Below, in pieces: positions 44,508 through 56,600 of a stretch of 60,390 nt of DNA. Numbering within the stretch: the stretch's first letter is position 1; each line of letters opens with the position of its first letter. The stretch comes from Streptococcus mitis SK597. Lineage in GTDB: Bacteria > Bacillota > Bacilli > Lactobacillales > Streptococcaceae. The stretch is taken from assembly GCF_000148545.1 (NCBI RefSeq), contig NZ_AEDV01000039.1:1-60390 (forward strand), in the 5' to 3' direction. Below the pieces are notes generated by a model. It searched no databases, had not been told where the DNA came from, and was given only the letters and a program-made list of their open reading frames with translations. Position numbers and translations under genes: made by a program.

Positions 44508-45179
44508 ATGAAAAAACGAATTATTCAGATTTTACTAGCATTATCCTTAATTTTTTACAAATCAACTTGGTTTTGGGGAATTTTCAATCACCTCGCAAAG
44601 CCTTATCTACCAGCAAGTCGTGAATTTTTTCAGATTCTGCTTTGGATGGAGAGTGGAGGTCTTTTATTAGCGGTCATCTATCTACTAGTTTTTGCAGGAA
44701 AGAAGACTTTTCATTTCAAGTGGCAGCTGAGGTACTTTATCTACCTTTTACTGGGCTACATCATTTCGTATATGTCGGACTTCCTCTTGTCTTATTTCAT
44801 ACCCTCGTCTTCAAATCAAATCTCTTTGAATGAAACGATAGAAATGATAGGGAGACAGGAATTACCCTATTTTTTGCTCATAGCTTGCTTCATCGGCCCT
44901 ATTGCTGAGGAGTTGATTTATCGCGGTGTGCTTATGACAACCTTTTTCAAAAACTCGCCTTGGTACGGAGATGTCTTGCTTTCTGCTATTATTTTCGGTT
45001 ATATTCATATCAATTTCGCTTTAACTCCTCTTGCTTTTTTCATTTATGCTAGCGGAGGGCTTATTTTGGCTCTATTGTATCGTATGACTAAAAATCTCTA
45101 CTATCCAATACTAGTTCATATTCTCATCAATATCACTGCCTTCTGGGATGTGTGGTTACTCCTATTTTCAGGAAGTTAG
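44508..45179 (+). CDS. CPBP family intramembrane metalloprotease
   Basis: 223 residues with six to eight hydrophobic helices. The CPBP (Abi/CAAX-protease-like) motifs are present: EELIYRG (EExxxR), FGYIHIN (FxxxH), and HILIN near the C-terminus. Family members process prenylated proteins or act in bacteriocin self-immunity. No bacteriocin gene is adjacent, so the role is open. SD AGAGGA precedes the ATG. Confidence 0.9.
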   Translation: MKKRIIQILLALSLIFYKSTWFWGIFNHLAKPYLPASREFFQILLWMESGGLLLAVIYLLVFAGKKTFHFKWQLRYFIYLLLGYIISYMSDFLLSYFIPSSSNQISLNETIEMIGRQELPYFLLIACFIGPIAEELIYRGVLMTTFFKNSPWYGDVLLSAIIFGYIHINFALTPLAFFIYASGGLILALLYRMTKNLYYPILVHILINITAFWDVWLLLFSGS

Positions 45180-45189
45180 CTTACTAAAA

Positions 45190-45217
45190 CAATGTCGGAA
45201 CTTTCCGGCATTTTCTT
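45190..45217 (+). terminator. terminator after the CPBP gene
   Basis: AATGTCGG and CCGGCATT form a stem at 45191-45212, followed by TTTCTTTTC. Confidence 0.8.
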
Positions 45218-45308
45218 TTCAATAGATGAGCAAGAACTGATTATTTTCAGACTTGGGTGGCTAATCATGGTATAATAAAAGGTAATGAAAAATTCCAACG
45301 AGGCAGAG

Positions 45309-48300
45309 ATGAAATTACTTTATACTGATATTCGGACTTCTTTGACTGAAATTCTAACCAGAGAGGCGGAAGAGCTAGTTGCTGCTGGCAAGCGGGTCTT
45401 CTACATCGCCCCCAACTCTCTTTCTTTTGAAAAGGAACGTGCCGTGCTGGAATGCTTGTCCCAGCAGGCTTCTTTTGCGATTACCGTCACGCGCTTTGCT
45501 CAAATGGCTCGTTACCTAGTCTTGAATGACTTGCCTGCCAAGACCAGTCTAGATGACATCGGTCTTGGGATGGCCTTTTACAAATGCCTTGCCGAACTTG
45601 ATCCCCAAGACTTACGAGTATACGGAGCCATCAAGCAGGATCCTCAGTTTATCCAGCAGTTGATAGAGCTTTACCACGAGATGACCAAGGCTCAAATGAG
45701 TTTTTTAGACTTGGAGAGTTTGACGGATGAGGACAAGAGGGCCGATTTACTCTTGATTTTTGAGAAGGTAACGGCTTATCTCAATCAGGGGCAGTTAGCT
45801 CAAGGAAGTCAGTTGTCTCAATTGATTGAGGCTATTGAGAATAACAAGGTAAGTAGTGATTTTAATCAAATCGCCTTGGTTATTGATGGATTTACCCGTT
45901 TTTCTGCCGAGGAAGAGCGGATTGTGGACTTACTTCACGGCAAGGGTGTTGAGATTGTCATTGGGGCTTATGCTAGTAAGAAAGCTTATACCAGTCCATT
46001 CGCTGAAGGCAATCTTTATCAAGCCAGTGTGGAGTTTCTCCATCATTTAGCTGCTAAATACCAAACGCCTGCTCAGGATTATTCTCAATCTCACGAGAAG
46101 ATGGATAGTTTTGACAAGGCTTCTCGTTTGCTAGAAGCGTCTTATGACTTTTCAGAATTAACATTGGATGTCGATGATGAGGACCGTGAAAACTTACAAA
46201 TCTGGTCTTGTTTGACGCAAAAAGAAGAGTTGGAGTTGGTAGCCCGTAGCATTCGTCAGAAATTGCACGAGAACTCAAATCTGAGTTACAAGCATTTTCG
46301 CATTCTTTTGGGGGATGTAGCGTCTTATCGATTATCTCTAAAAACAATTTTTGACCAGTATCAAATTCCTTTCTATCTAGGCAAAAGCGAATCCATGGCG
46401 CATCATCCCTTAACACAGTTTGTCGAGTCTGTTTTAGCTTTAAAACGCTATCGTTTCCGTCAGGAAGATTTGATAAACCTTCTTAGAACAGGTTTGTATA
46501 GCGACCTTAGTCAAGCTGATATTGATGCATTTGAGCAATATATCCGCTATCTTGGTATCAATGGCTTGCCAGCCTTTCAGCAAACCTTTACCAAATCCCA
46601 CCATGGAAAATTTAATCTGGAACGTTTAAATGCTCTTCGTCTGCGTATTTTAACACCTCTTGAGACTCTTTTTGCTAGCAGAAAACAAAAGGCTGAAAAT
46701 CTCTTGCAAAAGTGGAACTCTTTTCTAAAAGAAGGAGCTGTGACCAAGCAGTTGCAAGATTTGACAGCCACTATGGAAGCTCTAGAACAGGAAAGACAAG
46801 CTGAAGTTTGGAAGGCTTTCTGTCATGTTTTAGAGCAATTTGCGACTGTTTTTGCTGGTTCACAGGTTAGTCTAGAGGACTTCCTAGCCTTGCTCCATTC
46901 TGGAATGAGTTTGTCTCAGTATCGCACTATTCCAGCGACAGTGGATACTGTTCTGGTGCAGAGTTACGATTTGATTGCGCCTTTGACAGCTGACTTTGTC
47001 TACGCCATTGGGCTGACTCAGGACAATTTACCAAAAATCGCGCAAAATACCAGTCTTTTGACAGATGAAGAAAAGCAAAATCTAAACCAAGCAACCGAAG
47101 AAGGCGTTCAATTACTGATTGCTAGTAGTGAAAATCTCAAGAAAAATCGCTATACTATGCTTTCCTTGGTCAATTCTGCTCGTAAGCAGTTGGTCTTGTC
47201 GGCTCCAAGCCTTTTTAACGAAAGTGAAAGCAAGGAATCAGCTTATCTTCAAGAGCTAGTTCATTTTGGATTTAGCAGGAAAGAGAAGAGGATGAATCAC
47301 AAAGGGCTGTCTAAGGAGGATATAGGGACCTATCACAGTCTTTTGTCTAGTCTGGTTGCCTATCACCAGCAGAGCGAGACGGACGAGACGAGTGATAGGG
47401 AGCAAGATTTGACCTTTGTCAAGGTTCTGGCGCGTGTCATGGGTAAAAAGTTAGACCAGCAAGGTCTGAAAAATCCTGCCCTTCCAACCAGTCCAAGTAG
47501 TAAGCAGTTGACCAAAGATACCTTACAAGCTCTCTATCCTACTGATCAGGAGTTTTACCTGTCTACCTCTGGTTTGACGGAGTTTTACCGGAACCAATAC
47601 AGTTATTTCCTCCGCTACGTGTTAGGCTTGCAGGAAGAATTGCGCCTGCGTCCGGATGCCCGTAGTCATGGGAATTTCTTGCACCGTATTTTTGAACGTG
47701 CCTTGCAGTTGCCTGACGAAGATTCCTTTGACCACCGTCTAGAACAAGCTATTCAAGAAACCAGTCAAGAACGCGAATTTGAAGCCATTTATCAAGAAAG
47801 TTTGGAAGCCCAGTTTACCAAGGAAGTTCTACTTGATGTTGCACGGACGACTGGCCACATTCTCCGACACAATCCAGCTATTGAAACCATCAAAGAAGAG
47901 GCGAATTTCGGTGGGAAAGAGCAGGCCTTTATTCAATTGGACAATGGACGCAGTGTCTTTGTACGAGGAAAGGTTGACCGGATTGACCGTTTGAAAGCTG
48001 ATGGAGCGATAGGGGTAGTAGACTACAAATCCAGTCTGACTCAGTTCCAGTTTCCTCATTTCTTTAATGGGCTCAATTCCCAGTTACCAACCTATCTAGC
48101 CGCCTTAAAAAGAGAAGGGGAGCAGAACTTTTTCGGTGCCATGTACTTGGAAATGGCTGAGCCTGTTCAATCTCTGATGGCTGTTAAGAGTCTGGCGGGG
48201 GCAGTAGTAGAAGCCAGCAAGTCTATGAAATACCAAGGGCTCTTTTTAGAAAAAGAAAGCAGTCATTTGGGTGAATTTTACAATAAAAACAAGGCTAATC

Positions 48301-48593
48301 AGCTGACGGATGAGGAATTTCAGCTCCTACTGGACTACAATGCCCATCTTTATAAAAAAGCGGCTGAGAAGATTTTAGCAGGCCAGTTCGCTATTAACCC
48401 TTATACTGAAAATGGCAGAAGTATTGCACCGTATGTTCAGCAACATCAGGCTATTACAGGATTTGAAGCAAATTACCACTTGGGTCAAGCCCGTTTCCTA
48501 GAAAAGTTGGACTTGGCTGACGGCAAGCGTCTGGTCGGAGAAAAACTCAAGCAAGCTTGGTTTGAAAAAATAAGAGAGGAGTTGAATCGATGA
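45309..48593 (+). CDS. rexB: ATP-dependent exonuclease subunit RexB (AddB type)
   Basis: 1094 residues from ATG 45309 ([16 protein letters not shown]); an ATG at 45285 is too close to its SD. UvrD-like but without a canonical Walker A. The C-terminal RecB-type nuclease has GKVDRIDRL and VDYKSS. The cysteine that usually begins the AddB Fe-S site is not seen in [13 protein letters not shown], in line with RexB proteins. With RexA it processes double-strand ends to Chi for RecA. Overlaps rexA by ATGA. Confidence 0.96.
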   Translation: MKLLYTDIRTSLTEILTREAEELVAAGKRVFYIAPNSLSFEKERAVLECLSQQASFAITVTRFAQMARYLVLNDLPAKTSLDDIGLGMAFYKCLAELDPQDLRVYGAIKQDPQFIQQLIELYHEMTKAQMSFLDLESLTDEDKRADLLLIFEKVTAYLNQGQLAQGSQLSQLIEAIENNKVSSDFNQIALVIDGFTRFSAEEERIVDLLHGKGVEIVIGAYASKKAYTSPFAEGNLYQASVEFLHHLAAKYQTPAQDYSQSHEKMDSFDKASRLLEASYDFSELTLDVDDEDRENLQIWSCLTQKEELELVARSIRQKLHENSNLSYKHFRILLGDVASYRLSLKTIFDQYQIPFYLGKSESMAHHPLTQFVESVLALKRYRFRQEDLINLLRTGLYSDLSQADIDAFEQYIRYLGINGLPAFQQTFTKSHHGKFNLERLNALRLRILTPLETLFASRKQKAENLLQKWNSFLKEGAVTKQLQDLTATMEALEQERQAEVWKAFCHVLEQFATVFAGSQVSLEDFLALLHSGMSLSQYRTIPATVDTVLVQSYDLIAPLTADFVYAIGLTQDNLPKIAQNTSLLTDEEKQNLNQATEEGVQLLIASSENLKKNRYTMLSLVNSARKQLVLSAPSLFNESESKESAYLQELVHFGFSRKEKRMNHKGLSKEDIGTYHSLLSSLVAYHQQSETDETSDREQDLTFVKVLARVMGKKLDQQGLKNPALPTSPSSKQLTKDTLQALYPTDQEFYLSTSGLTEFYRNQYSYFLRYVLGLQEELRLRPDARSHGNFLHRIFERALQLPDEDSFDHRLEQAIQETSQEREFEAIYQESLEAQFTKEVLLDVARTTGHILRHNPAIETIKEEANFGGKEQAFIQLDNGRSVFVRGKVDRIDRLKADGAIGVVDYKSSLTQFQFPHFFNGLNSQLPTYLAALKREGEQNFFGAMYLEMAEPVQSLMAVKSLAGAVVEASKSMKYQGLFLEKESSHLGEFYNKNKANQLTDEEFQLLLDYNAHLYKKAAEKILAGQFAINPYTENGRSIAPYVQQHQAITGFEANYHLGQARFLEKLDLADGKRLVGEKLKQAWFEKIREELNR

Positions 48594-51500
48594 AGTCCAT
48601 TCCCTTTTTAACTGATGAGGAAATTCAAAAACTCCAAGAAGCAGAAGCAAATTCGAGCAAGGAACAAAAGAAAACTGTCGAACAAATCGAAGCTATCTAC
48701 ACTTCTGGCCAGAATATCCTGGTTTCAGCGTCGGCTGGTTCTGGTAAAACCTTTGTCATGGCAGAGCGTATTCTGGACCAATTGACGCGTGGTGTCGAAA
48801 TTTCTCAACTCTTTATCTCAACCTTTACCGTTAAGGCTGCCACAGAGCTTAAGGAACGTTTGGAGAAAAAAATCAGCCAACAAATCCAAGAAAGTAGCGA
48901 TGTTGATCTCAAACAACACTTGGGCCGCCAGTTGGCAGACCTACCCAACGCTGCCATCGGAACCATGGACTCTTTCACACAAAAATTCCTTGGTAAACAT
49001 GGCTATCTGATTGATATTGCGCCTAATTTCCGTATTTTACAAAACCAAAGCGAGCAACTCCTTCTAAAAAACGAAGTCTTTCATGAGGTATTTGAAGCGC
49101 ATTATCAAGGTAAACAGAAAGAGACCTTTAGTCATTTGCTGAAAAACTTTGCTGGGCGCGGCAAGGATGAACGGGGGCTACGCCAGCAAGTCTATAAAAT
49201 CTATGACTTCCTCCAATCCACCAGCAATCCGCAAAAGTGGCTGAGTGAATCTTTTCTCAAAGGCTTTGAAAAAGCTGATTTTAACAGTGAAAAAAACAAA
49301 CTTACTGAGCAAATCAAACAAGCCCTTTGGGATTTGGAAAGCTTTTTCCGTTATCATTTGGATAACGATGCCAAGGAGTTTCCTAAGGCTGCCTATTTAG
49401 AAAATGTTCAGTTGGTTCTGGATGAAATTGGCTCCTTAAATCAGGAGTCTGATAGTCAGGCTTATCAAGCAGTGCTTGTGCGTGTTGTCGCAATTTCGAA
49501 AGAAAAAAATGGTCGAGCTCTGACTAATGCTAGTCGTAAGGCTGATTTGAAGCCACTGGTCGATGCCTACAACGAAGAGAGGAAGGCCCAGTTTGCTAAA
49601 CTAGGACAACTGTCAGACCAGATAACCATTCTCGACTATCAAGAACGTTATCATGGAGACACTTGGAAACTAGCTAAAACCTTCCAAGCCTTCATGAGTG
49701 ATTTTGTGGAGGCTTATCGTCAGCGTAAGCGCCAGGAAAACGCCTTTGAATTCGCTGATATTAGCTATTACACCATTGAGATTTTAGAGAATTTCCCGCA
49801 AGTTCGTGAGGCTTATCAGGAGCGCTTCCATGAAGTCATGGTCGATGAGTATCAGGATACCAACCATATTCAAGAACGGATGCTGGAATTACTTTCTAAT
49901 GGCCACAATCGCTTTATGGTGGGGGATATCAAGCAATCTATCTATCGTTTCCGTCAGGCAGATCCGCAGATTTTTAATGAAAAATTTCAACGCTATGTGC
50001 AAAATCCAAAAGAGGGCAAGCTCATTCTCCTCAAGGAAAATTTCCGTAGTAGTTCAGAAGTGCTGTCAGCAACCAATGATGTTTTTGAACGTCTTATGGA
50101 CCAAGAAGTCGGAGAAATCAACTATGATAACATGCACCAGCTTGTTTTTGCCAATACCAAACTAACTTCCAATCCAGACAACAAGGCGGAATTTCTCCTC
50201 TACGACAAGGACGATTCTAGTGAGGAAGAAGAGAGCCAAGCAGAAACAAAATTAACAGGTGAAATGCGCCTGGTCATCAAGGAAATCCTCAAACTCCATC
50301 AAGAAAAAGGTGTTGCTTTTAAGGAAATTGCCCTTTTGACCTCTAGCCGCAGCCGTAATGATCAGATTCTCCTCGCCTTATCTGAGTACGGGATACCTGT
50401 CAAAACCGACGGCGAGCAAAACAATTATCTTCAATCCTTAGAAGTACAAGTCATGTTGGATACACTTCGTGTCATTCACAATCCCCTGCAAGACTATGCC
50501 TTGGTTGCTCTTATGAAGTCTCCAATGTTTGGCTTTGATGAGGACGAGTTGGCACGTTTGTCCCTCCAGAAAGCTGAAGATAAAGTCCAAGAAAATCTCT
50601 ATGAGAAACTGGTCAATGCTCAAAAACTTGCAACAAGCCAGAAAAACTTAATTCATACTGATTTAGCTGAAAAACTAAACCAATTCATGGATATCTTGGA
50701 TTCTTGGCGCTTGTATGCCAAAACCCACTCCCTCTATGACTTGATTTGGAAGATTTACAATGACCGTTTTTATTATGACTATGTTGGGGCTTTGCCAAAT
50801 GGGCCTGCTAGACAGGTCAATCTCTATGCCCTAGCACTGCGTGCTGATCAATTTGAAAAGAGTAATTTCAAAGGCTTATCACGTTTTATTCGTATGATTG
50901 ACCAAGTCTTAGAAGCCCAGCACGATCTTGCAAGCGTGGCTGTCGCACCGCCCAAAGATGCAGTGGAACTCATGACCATTCACAAGAGTAAAGGGCTAGA
51001 GTTTCCTTACGTCTTCATCCTCAATATGGATAAAGATTTCAACAAGCAAGACTCTATGTCAGAGGTCATTCTCAGTCGTAAAAATGGGCTTGGTGTCAAA
51101 TATATTGCCAAAATGGAGACAGGAGCAGTGGAAGATCACTATCCTAAAACCATCAAACTCTCCATTCCTAGTCTGACCTATAGACAGAATGAAGAGGAAT
51201 TACAGCTGGCAAGCTATTCAGAGCAAATGCGTCTACTGTATGTTGCCATGACGCGAGCTGAGAAAAAGCTCTATCTTGTCGGCAAGGGTTCTCGTGAAAA
51301 ACTGGAAGCCAAGGAATACCCAGCAGCTAAAAATGGAAAACTAAATAGCAACACTAGACTTCAAGCAAGGAATTTCCAAGATTGGATGTGGGCTATCAAT
51401 AAAGTGTTTGCAAAGGATAATCTCAACTTTAGCTATCGTTTTGTTAGTGAAGACCAGTTGACTAGAGAAACTATCGGTCAATTGGAAAACAAGAGCCCTC

Positions 51501-52240
51501 TACAAGACAGCTCTCAAGCAGACAACCGCCAGTCAGAGATCATCAAAGAAGCCCTTGAAATGCTGAAAGAGGTGGAAGTCTATAATACTCTTCACCGCGC
51601 AGCTATTGAATTGCCAAGTGTTCAAACCCCAAGTCAAATCAAGAAATTCTACGAACCTGTTATGGATATGGAAGGTGTTGAGATTGCAAGTCAAGGCCAG
51701 TCAGTAGACAAGAAAATCAGCTTTGATTTACCAGATTTTTCAACCAAAGAAAAGGTAACCGGAGCTGAGATTGGTAGTGCTACCCACGAACTCATGCAGA
51801 GAATTGACCTCAGCCAGCGACCAACGCTTGCTAGTCTGACAGAAACTCTCAAACAAGTTCAAACCAGCCCAGCTGTCAGGGACAAGATCAATCTTGCTAA
51901 AACTCTTGCATTCTTTGACACAGCGCTCGGTCAGGAAATTCTCGCTAATACCAACCATCTCTATCGCGAGCAACCTTTCTCCATGCTCAAACGAGACCCA
52001 AAGAGTCAGGAAGACTTCGTTGTCCGTGGTATCCTTGATGGCTATCTGCTTTATGAGGATAAAATCCTTCTGTTCGACTATAAGACAGACCGTTATGATG
52101 AACCAAGTCAACTCATAGACCGTTATCGTGGTCAGTTGGCACTATACGGAGAGGCTTTATCTCGAGCCTATTCGATTGAAAACATAGAAAAATACTTAAT
52201 TTTACTCGGTAAAGATGAGGTTCAAGTTGTAAAAGTATAA
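48590..52240 (+). CDS. rexA: ATP-dependent helicase/nuclease subunit RexA (AddA type)
   Basis: 1216 residues. Helicase motifs: [16 protein letters not shown] (Walker A, about residue 45), [74 protein letters not shown]. The C-terminal nuclease has [21 protein letters not shown] and FDYKTDRY. It forms the RexAB end-processing complex with RexB. The next gene starts 17 bases after the stop and is likely co-transcribed. Confidence 0.97.
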   Translation: MKSIPFLTDEEIQKLQEAEANSSKEQKKTVEQIEAIYTSGQNILVSASAGSGKTFVMAERILDQLTRGVEISQLFISTFTVKAATELKERLEKKISQQIQESSDVDLKQHLGRQLADLPNAAIGTMDSFTQKFLGKHGYLIDIAPNFRILQNQSEQLLLKNEVFHEVFEAHYQGKQKETFSHLLKNFAGRGKDERGLRQQVYKIYDFLQSTSNPQKWLSESFLKGFEKADFNSEKNKLTEQIKQALWDLESFFRYHLDNDAKEFPKAAYLENVQLVLDEIGSLNQESDSQAYQAVLVRVVAISKEKNGRALTNASRKADLKPLVDAYNEERKAQFAKLGQLSDQITILDYQERYHGDTWKLAKTFQAFMSDFVEAYRQRKRQENAFEFADISYYTIEILENFPQVREAYQERFHEVMVDEYQDTNHIQERMLELLSNGHNRFMVGDIKQSIYRFRQADPQIFNEKFQRYVQNPKEGKLILLKENFRSSSEVLSATNDVFERLMDQEVGEINYDNMHQLVFANTKLTSNPDNKAEFLLYDKDDSSEEEESQAETKLTGEMRLVIKEILKLHQEKGVAFKEIALLTSSRSRNDQILLALSEYGIPVKTDGEQNNYLQSLEVQVMLDTLRVIHNPLQDYALVALMKSPMFGFDEDELARLSLQKAEDKVQENLYEKLVNAQKLATSQKNLIHTDLAEKLNQFMDILDSWRLYAKTHSLYDLIWKIYNDRFYYDYVGALPNGPARQVNLYALALRADQFEKSNFKGLSRFIRMIDQVLEAQHDLASVAVAPPKDAVELMTIHKSKGLEFPYVFILNMDKDFNKQDSMSEVILSRKNGLGVKYIAKMETGAVEDHYPKTIKLSIPSLTYRQNEEELQLASYSEQMRLLYVAMTRAEKKLYLVGKGSREKLEAKEYPAAKNGKLNSNTRLQARNFQDWMWAINKVFAKDNLNFSYRFVSEDQLTRETIGQLENKSPLQDSSQADNRQSEIIKEALEMLKEVEVYNTLHRAAIELPSVQTPSQIKKFYEPVMDMEGVEIASQGQSVDKKISFDLPDFSTKEKVTGAEIGSATHELMQRIDLSQRPTLASLTETLKQVQTSPAVRDKINLAKTLAFFDTALGQEILANTNHLYREQPFSMLKRDPKSQEDFVVRGILDGYLLYEDKILLFDYKTDRYDEPSQLIDRYRGQLALYGEALSRAYSIENIEKYLILLGKDEVQVVKV

Positions 52241-52257
52241 TCTAGAAAGGAGACCTC

Positions 52258-53436
52258 ATGACACTTCCAGTTAGAAAATCCCTGCATGATGCGGTTTTAC
52301 AGGCTTCAAAAGCTGATACTTGGGAACAAGCTACCAAGGAATGGAATGAAGTTTCCTTGATTTTTAATGGTATCGGCCGTAGCAATTGTGTCTGTGGAAA
52401 TGCCATCAAGTACGCCTACGAACTCTTTAACGGCGTCACAGGTCAACGCCTCTTTCCGATAGGCAGCGACTGTGTTCGTCATTTTCATCGATTAAGCCTT
52501 GACCAGCAATTGGAAGAGGAAGAAAAACTGCTCAGAAAGGTTGAAAATCTGACCAGAAAAGCCCAGAAAAAGGAAAAAATCAAGGTCAATAAAAGTGACT
52601 TTGACGAGCGACTTCTAAAGTGGCTCTGGGAAAAAGGTGTTTTCAAGCCCAATCGTGGAAATCAGTTCTCACCTGAGAGAGACTACCAACTCTTCCTAGA
52701 AGTCTTTCAGGGAGGAAGTTGGACCAAGGCAGAGCCAAAGAAAAAGGCTCGCATGGAAGAAGTCCTTGAAAAGTGTATCAAACCCTTTTTACTTGGAAAG
52801 TCGGATGACCAACTCTACCTTGTCAAGCTAGGCAAGGAGAAAATTGACTACGAACAGGAACTCCGTATCCAGGCAGAGAAAGAACGCAAGAAGAGGGATA
52901 AAATCGCCAAGCAATATGCAGACAATCTGGTTCTAGCTATGGGCCCAGCAGAGCGTGCTTATCAGGATTACTTTGGCTTTACAGAGACTCTAACTCAAGA
53001 AGAACGCAAGTGGGAGAAAATACTTTTTGGTAAAAATCGAACAGAACGGGCTATCAAGGCTAAACAATACCGAAAAGAGCTGGAAAAAGACCAACGAATA
53101 GCTAGTCAGGATCCAATTGAAAGAAAGCAGAAGCAGACCTGGCTTCTCAATTCCTATTTTCGTGAGCTTCCTGAAGAAAAATCTAGATTTGCTCGGCTCT
53201 TATTAGAATATCGAAAAAGCGGAGAAGTGTCATTTTCAACCGAATATCTGTCAGATCATCTGCTCGACTTTTTCTATAAAATGAAAGCCTTTGAGTTTGA
53301 AATCGCACCAGAACAAGTTCGAGATTTTCTAAAAGAAAGCCTTCAAGCAGAGAATCTATCATCAGCACAGGAAAGCTGGATAGAAGGAATTCTCCTCAAC
53401 TGCATCAAACCATTCTTAGAACGATTATTGATATGA
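52258..53436 (+). CDS. unrecognised zinc-ribbon/coiled-coil protein behind rexAB
   Basis: 392 residues, no assigned function. Residues 43-77 hold CVCG (C44, C46) and, 26 residues later, GSDCVRHFH (C72, H75), a CxC...C/H set likely to bind zinc. The pattern recalls small zinc ribbons in phage and nucleic-acid proteins. Residues 80-130 and 200-300 are strongly basic and helical (QAEKERKKRDKIAKQYADN). No signal peptide or membrane segment. The strong SD AAAGGAG and 17-base gap after rexA imply co-expression with the recombination nuclease. Nucleic-acid binding is a guess. Confidence 0.8.
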   Translation: MTLPVRKSLHDAVLQASKADTWEQATKEWNEVSLIFNGIGRSNCVCGNAIKYAYELFNGVTGQRLFPIGSDCVRHFHRLSLDQQLEEEEKLLRKVENLTRKAQKKEKIKVNKSDFDERLLKWLWEKGVFKPNRGNQFSPERDYQLFLEVFQGGSWTKAEPKKKARMEEVLEKCIKPFLLGKSDDQLYLVKLGKEKIDYEQELRIQAEKERKKRDKIAKQYADNLVLAMGPAERAYQDYFGFTETLTQEERKWEKILFGKNRTERAIKAKQYRKELEKDQRIASQDPIERKQKQTWLLNSYFRELPEEKSRFARLLLEYRKSGEVSFSTEYLSDHLLDFFYKMKAFEFEIAPEQVRDFLKESLQAENLSSAQESWIEGILLNCIKPFLERLLI

Positions 53437-53437
53437 G

Positions 53438-53478
53438 TAACACCTACCGTGGAAGTGTCATGGTAGGTGTTATTGTAT
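53438..53478 (+). terminator. terminator of the rexB-rexA-zinc-ribbon run
   Basis: AACACCTACC (53439-53448) pairs perfectly with GGTAGGTGTT (53462-53471). The T-run is weak (ATTGTATCC). Confidence 0.7.
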
Positions 53479-53546
53479 CCCCAAAATAATATAAAACAAA
53501 GTATGAAAACGCTACTCAATTTTAAGACTTTTCGGTAAATAAAGAG

Positions 53547-53563
53547 TATAATTAAGGTATACT
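53547..53563 (+). promoter_or_regulatory. candidate iga promoter
   Basis: Two -10-like hexamers, TATAAT (53547-53552) and TATACT (53558-53563), lie 75-90 bases before the ATG. No convincing -35 was found. The leader is AT-rich and ends in SD AAGGAGG. Confidence 0.4.
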
Positions 53564-53638
53564 GCCTTTTTTATAGATAATACACTAATATAATAAAGGT
53601 CTTTGTAACATCGATAAATTGTATTTCAAGGAGGAATC

Positions 53639-56600
53639 ATGGAAAAGTATTTTGGTGAAAAACAGCAGCGTTTTTCATTTAGAAAATTATCAGTAGGACT
53701 TGTCTCTGCAACGATTTCAAGTTTATTTTTTATGTCTGTATTAGCTAGTTCATCTGTGGGTGCTCAAGAAACTGCAGGAGTTCACTATAAATATGTAGCA
53801 GATTCAGAGCTATCATCAGAAGAAAAGAAGCAGATTGTCTATGATATTCCGACATACGTGGAGAATGATGATGAGACTTATTATCTTGTTTATAAATTAA
53901 ATTCCCAAAATCAACTGGGAGAATTGCCAAATACTGGAAGCAAGAATGAGATGCAAGCCCTAGTTACTGGTGCTAGCTTAGCTGCTCTGGGAATTTTAAT
54001 TTTTGCCGTTTCTAAGAAAAAAGTTAAGAATAAAACGGTATTACATTTAGTATTGGTTGCAGGAATAGGAAATGGTGTTCTTGTATCCGCTCATGCTTTA
54101 GAAAATAATCTTTTGCTAAATTACAATACTGACTATGAATTGACCTCTGGAGAAAAATTACCTCTTCCTAAAGCCATTTCAGGTTACACATATATTGGAT
54201 ATATCAAAGAGGGAAACATAACTTCTAAGTCTAAAGTAAATGATCAAGAAAAATCAGTAGCCACTCCTACAAAACAACAAAAGGTGGATTATAGTGTTAC
54301 ACCAAATTTTGTAGAACATCCATCAACAGTACAGGCTATTCAGGAACAAACATCTGTTTCTTCAACTAAGCCGACAGAAGTTCAAGTAGTTGAAAAACCT
54401 CTTTCTACAGAATTAACGAATCCAAGAAAAGAAGAGAAACAATCTTCAGATTCTCAAGCACAATTAGCCGAACATAAAGATGTACAAGCTGGAACTCTGG
54501 TAACCGACAAGGGTGAGCCTGCGATCCAGCCAGAGTTACCCGAAGCTGTTGTTACTGATAAAGGTGAACCAGAGCAGGTAGCACCACTACCAGAATACAC
54601 AGGTCCACAGGCAGGGGCAGTAGTTGAACCTGCAGTCCAACCATCGTTACCGGAAGCAGTTGTAGCCGCCAAAGGTGAAGCGGAAGTCCAGCCATCGTTA
54701 CCAGAAGCAGTTATAAGCGATAAAGGCGTACCAGAAGTCCAACCATCGTTACCAGAAGCAGTTATAAGCGATAAAGGTGTACCAGAAGTTCAGCCATCGT
54801 TACCAGAAGCAGTTGTAGCCGCCAAAGGTGAAGCGGAAGTTCAACCAGAGTTGCCAGAAGCTGTTGTAAGTGATAAAGGTGTACCGGAAGTTCAACCAGA
54901 GTTGCCAGAAGCTGTAGTAAGTGATAAAGGTGTACCAGAAGTCCAACCATCGTTACCAGAAGCAATTGTAACAGATAAAGGTGAGCCTGAAGTCCAACCA
55001 GAGTTGCCAGAAGCTGTTGTAACAGATAAAGGCGTACCGGAAGTCCAACCATCGTTACCAGAAGCAGTCGTAACTGACAAAGGTGAGCCAGAAGTTCAAC
55101 CAGCGTTGCCAGAGGCTGTAGTAAGCGATAAAGGCGAACCAGAACAGGTAGCCCCACTGCCAGAATACACAGGAGTACAGACTGGCGCTATTGTTGAACC
55201 AGAAAAAGTAGAACCACCAAAAGAATACACAGGAGTGCAAGCCGGAGCGATAGTCGAGCCAGAGAAAGTAGAAGCACCGAAAGAGTACACAGGCGTACAA
55301 GCTGGCGCTGTAGTCGAACCAGAGCAGGCTGCACCGCTACCAGAATATACAGGCGTACAAGCCGGAGCTATTGTTGAACCAGAAAAAGTAGAGCCGCCAA
55401 AAGAATACACAGGTGTACAAGCTGGAGCTATTGTTGAACCAGAACAGGTAGCACCGCTACCAGAATATACAGGTGTACAGTCGGGAGCGATAGTAGAACC
55501 AGAGAAAGTTGAACCGCTGCCAGAATACACAGGCGTACAAGCTGGAGCGATAGTTGAACCAGAACAGGTAGACCCACTTCCTGAATACAAGGGGAATATC
55601 GAGCAACTTAAACCTGAAACTCCTGTTGAGAAGCCGAAAGAAACAGATCCAGAGAAAACAATAGAACTAAGAAGTGTTTCTGATGTGGAGCTCTATAGTT
55701 ATGAAGGAGATCGGTCAAGACAGCATACAAGCTTGGATAAAGTACCAGATAATAAATCTGCTTATTTCATTAAGGTGAAGTCAGCTAAATTTAAAGATGT
55801 ACTGCTTCCAGTTTCAAACATTGAGGACACTACAAAAGATGGCAAACCAGTCTATAAAATCACGGCTAGATTGGAACACTTGAAGCAATCTGTAGATAAT
55901 CAATATCAAGACAATTTTACTTATTATCTTCCAAAAGTTGTTCAAAACGACAGCCCTATCTACACATCATTTAAAAAATTAGTAACTGATATGAATAGTA
56001 GACCTGATGGAACTTTCACTCTGGGTGCAACCATGAATGCTCGTGAGGTTGAGTTAGGTGAAAACCAAGAAAGTTACGTTACAAGTAAATTTACCGGGAC
56101 ATTAATTGGTAGTCATCAAGGTAAAAATTATGGTATCTTTAATTTGAAAAAGCCGTTATTCAATAGATTAGAACACGCTACTGTTAAGGATCTCACCTTA
56201 AAAGATGTCAATATTTCTGGTAAGAATCATGTCGCATCAGTTGCTAAGGAAGCCACAAATTCTTCAACTTTAGAGAACGTTCACGCAAATGGAATCATTG
56301 CTGGTGAGCTAGGTATCGGAGGACTTGTCCAAAAAGTTGATAATTCTACAGTAAGAAATAGTAGCTTCACCGGAAGAATAACTAATACCTTTGTTACAAC
56401 TTCTCAGTATGCAATTGGTGGTCTAGTCGGTCAATTAACCGGTGCTAATGCTAGGGTAGATCATTCTATTGCAACAGTAACCATTTTAAGTAATGCAGAA
56501 CGTTCTAACCAAACCATTGGTGGAATCGCAGGTATCGTAGAAAATAATGCAACTGTAGCAAATAGTTATGCTGAAGGTGAAATAAATAATGCTAAACCAT

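Noticed and set aside
54454-55590. Several long antisense open frames across the iga repeats (up to 164 codons)
   Set aside because: The repeat units are 51 and 60 bp, multiples of three, so any stop-free frame in one unit repeats through the array. They have no credible start or SD and encode low-complexity peptides.
54521-55593. Regularly spaced DNA repeats that could suggest a CRISPR array
   Set aside because: The repeats are coding, in frame, directly adjacent without unique spacers, and lie within iga. There are no cas genes.
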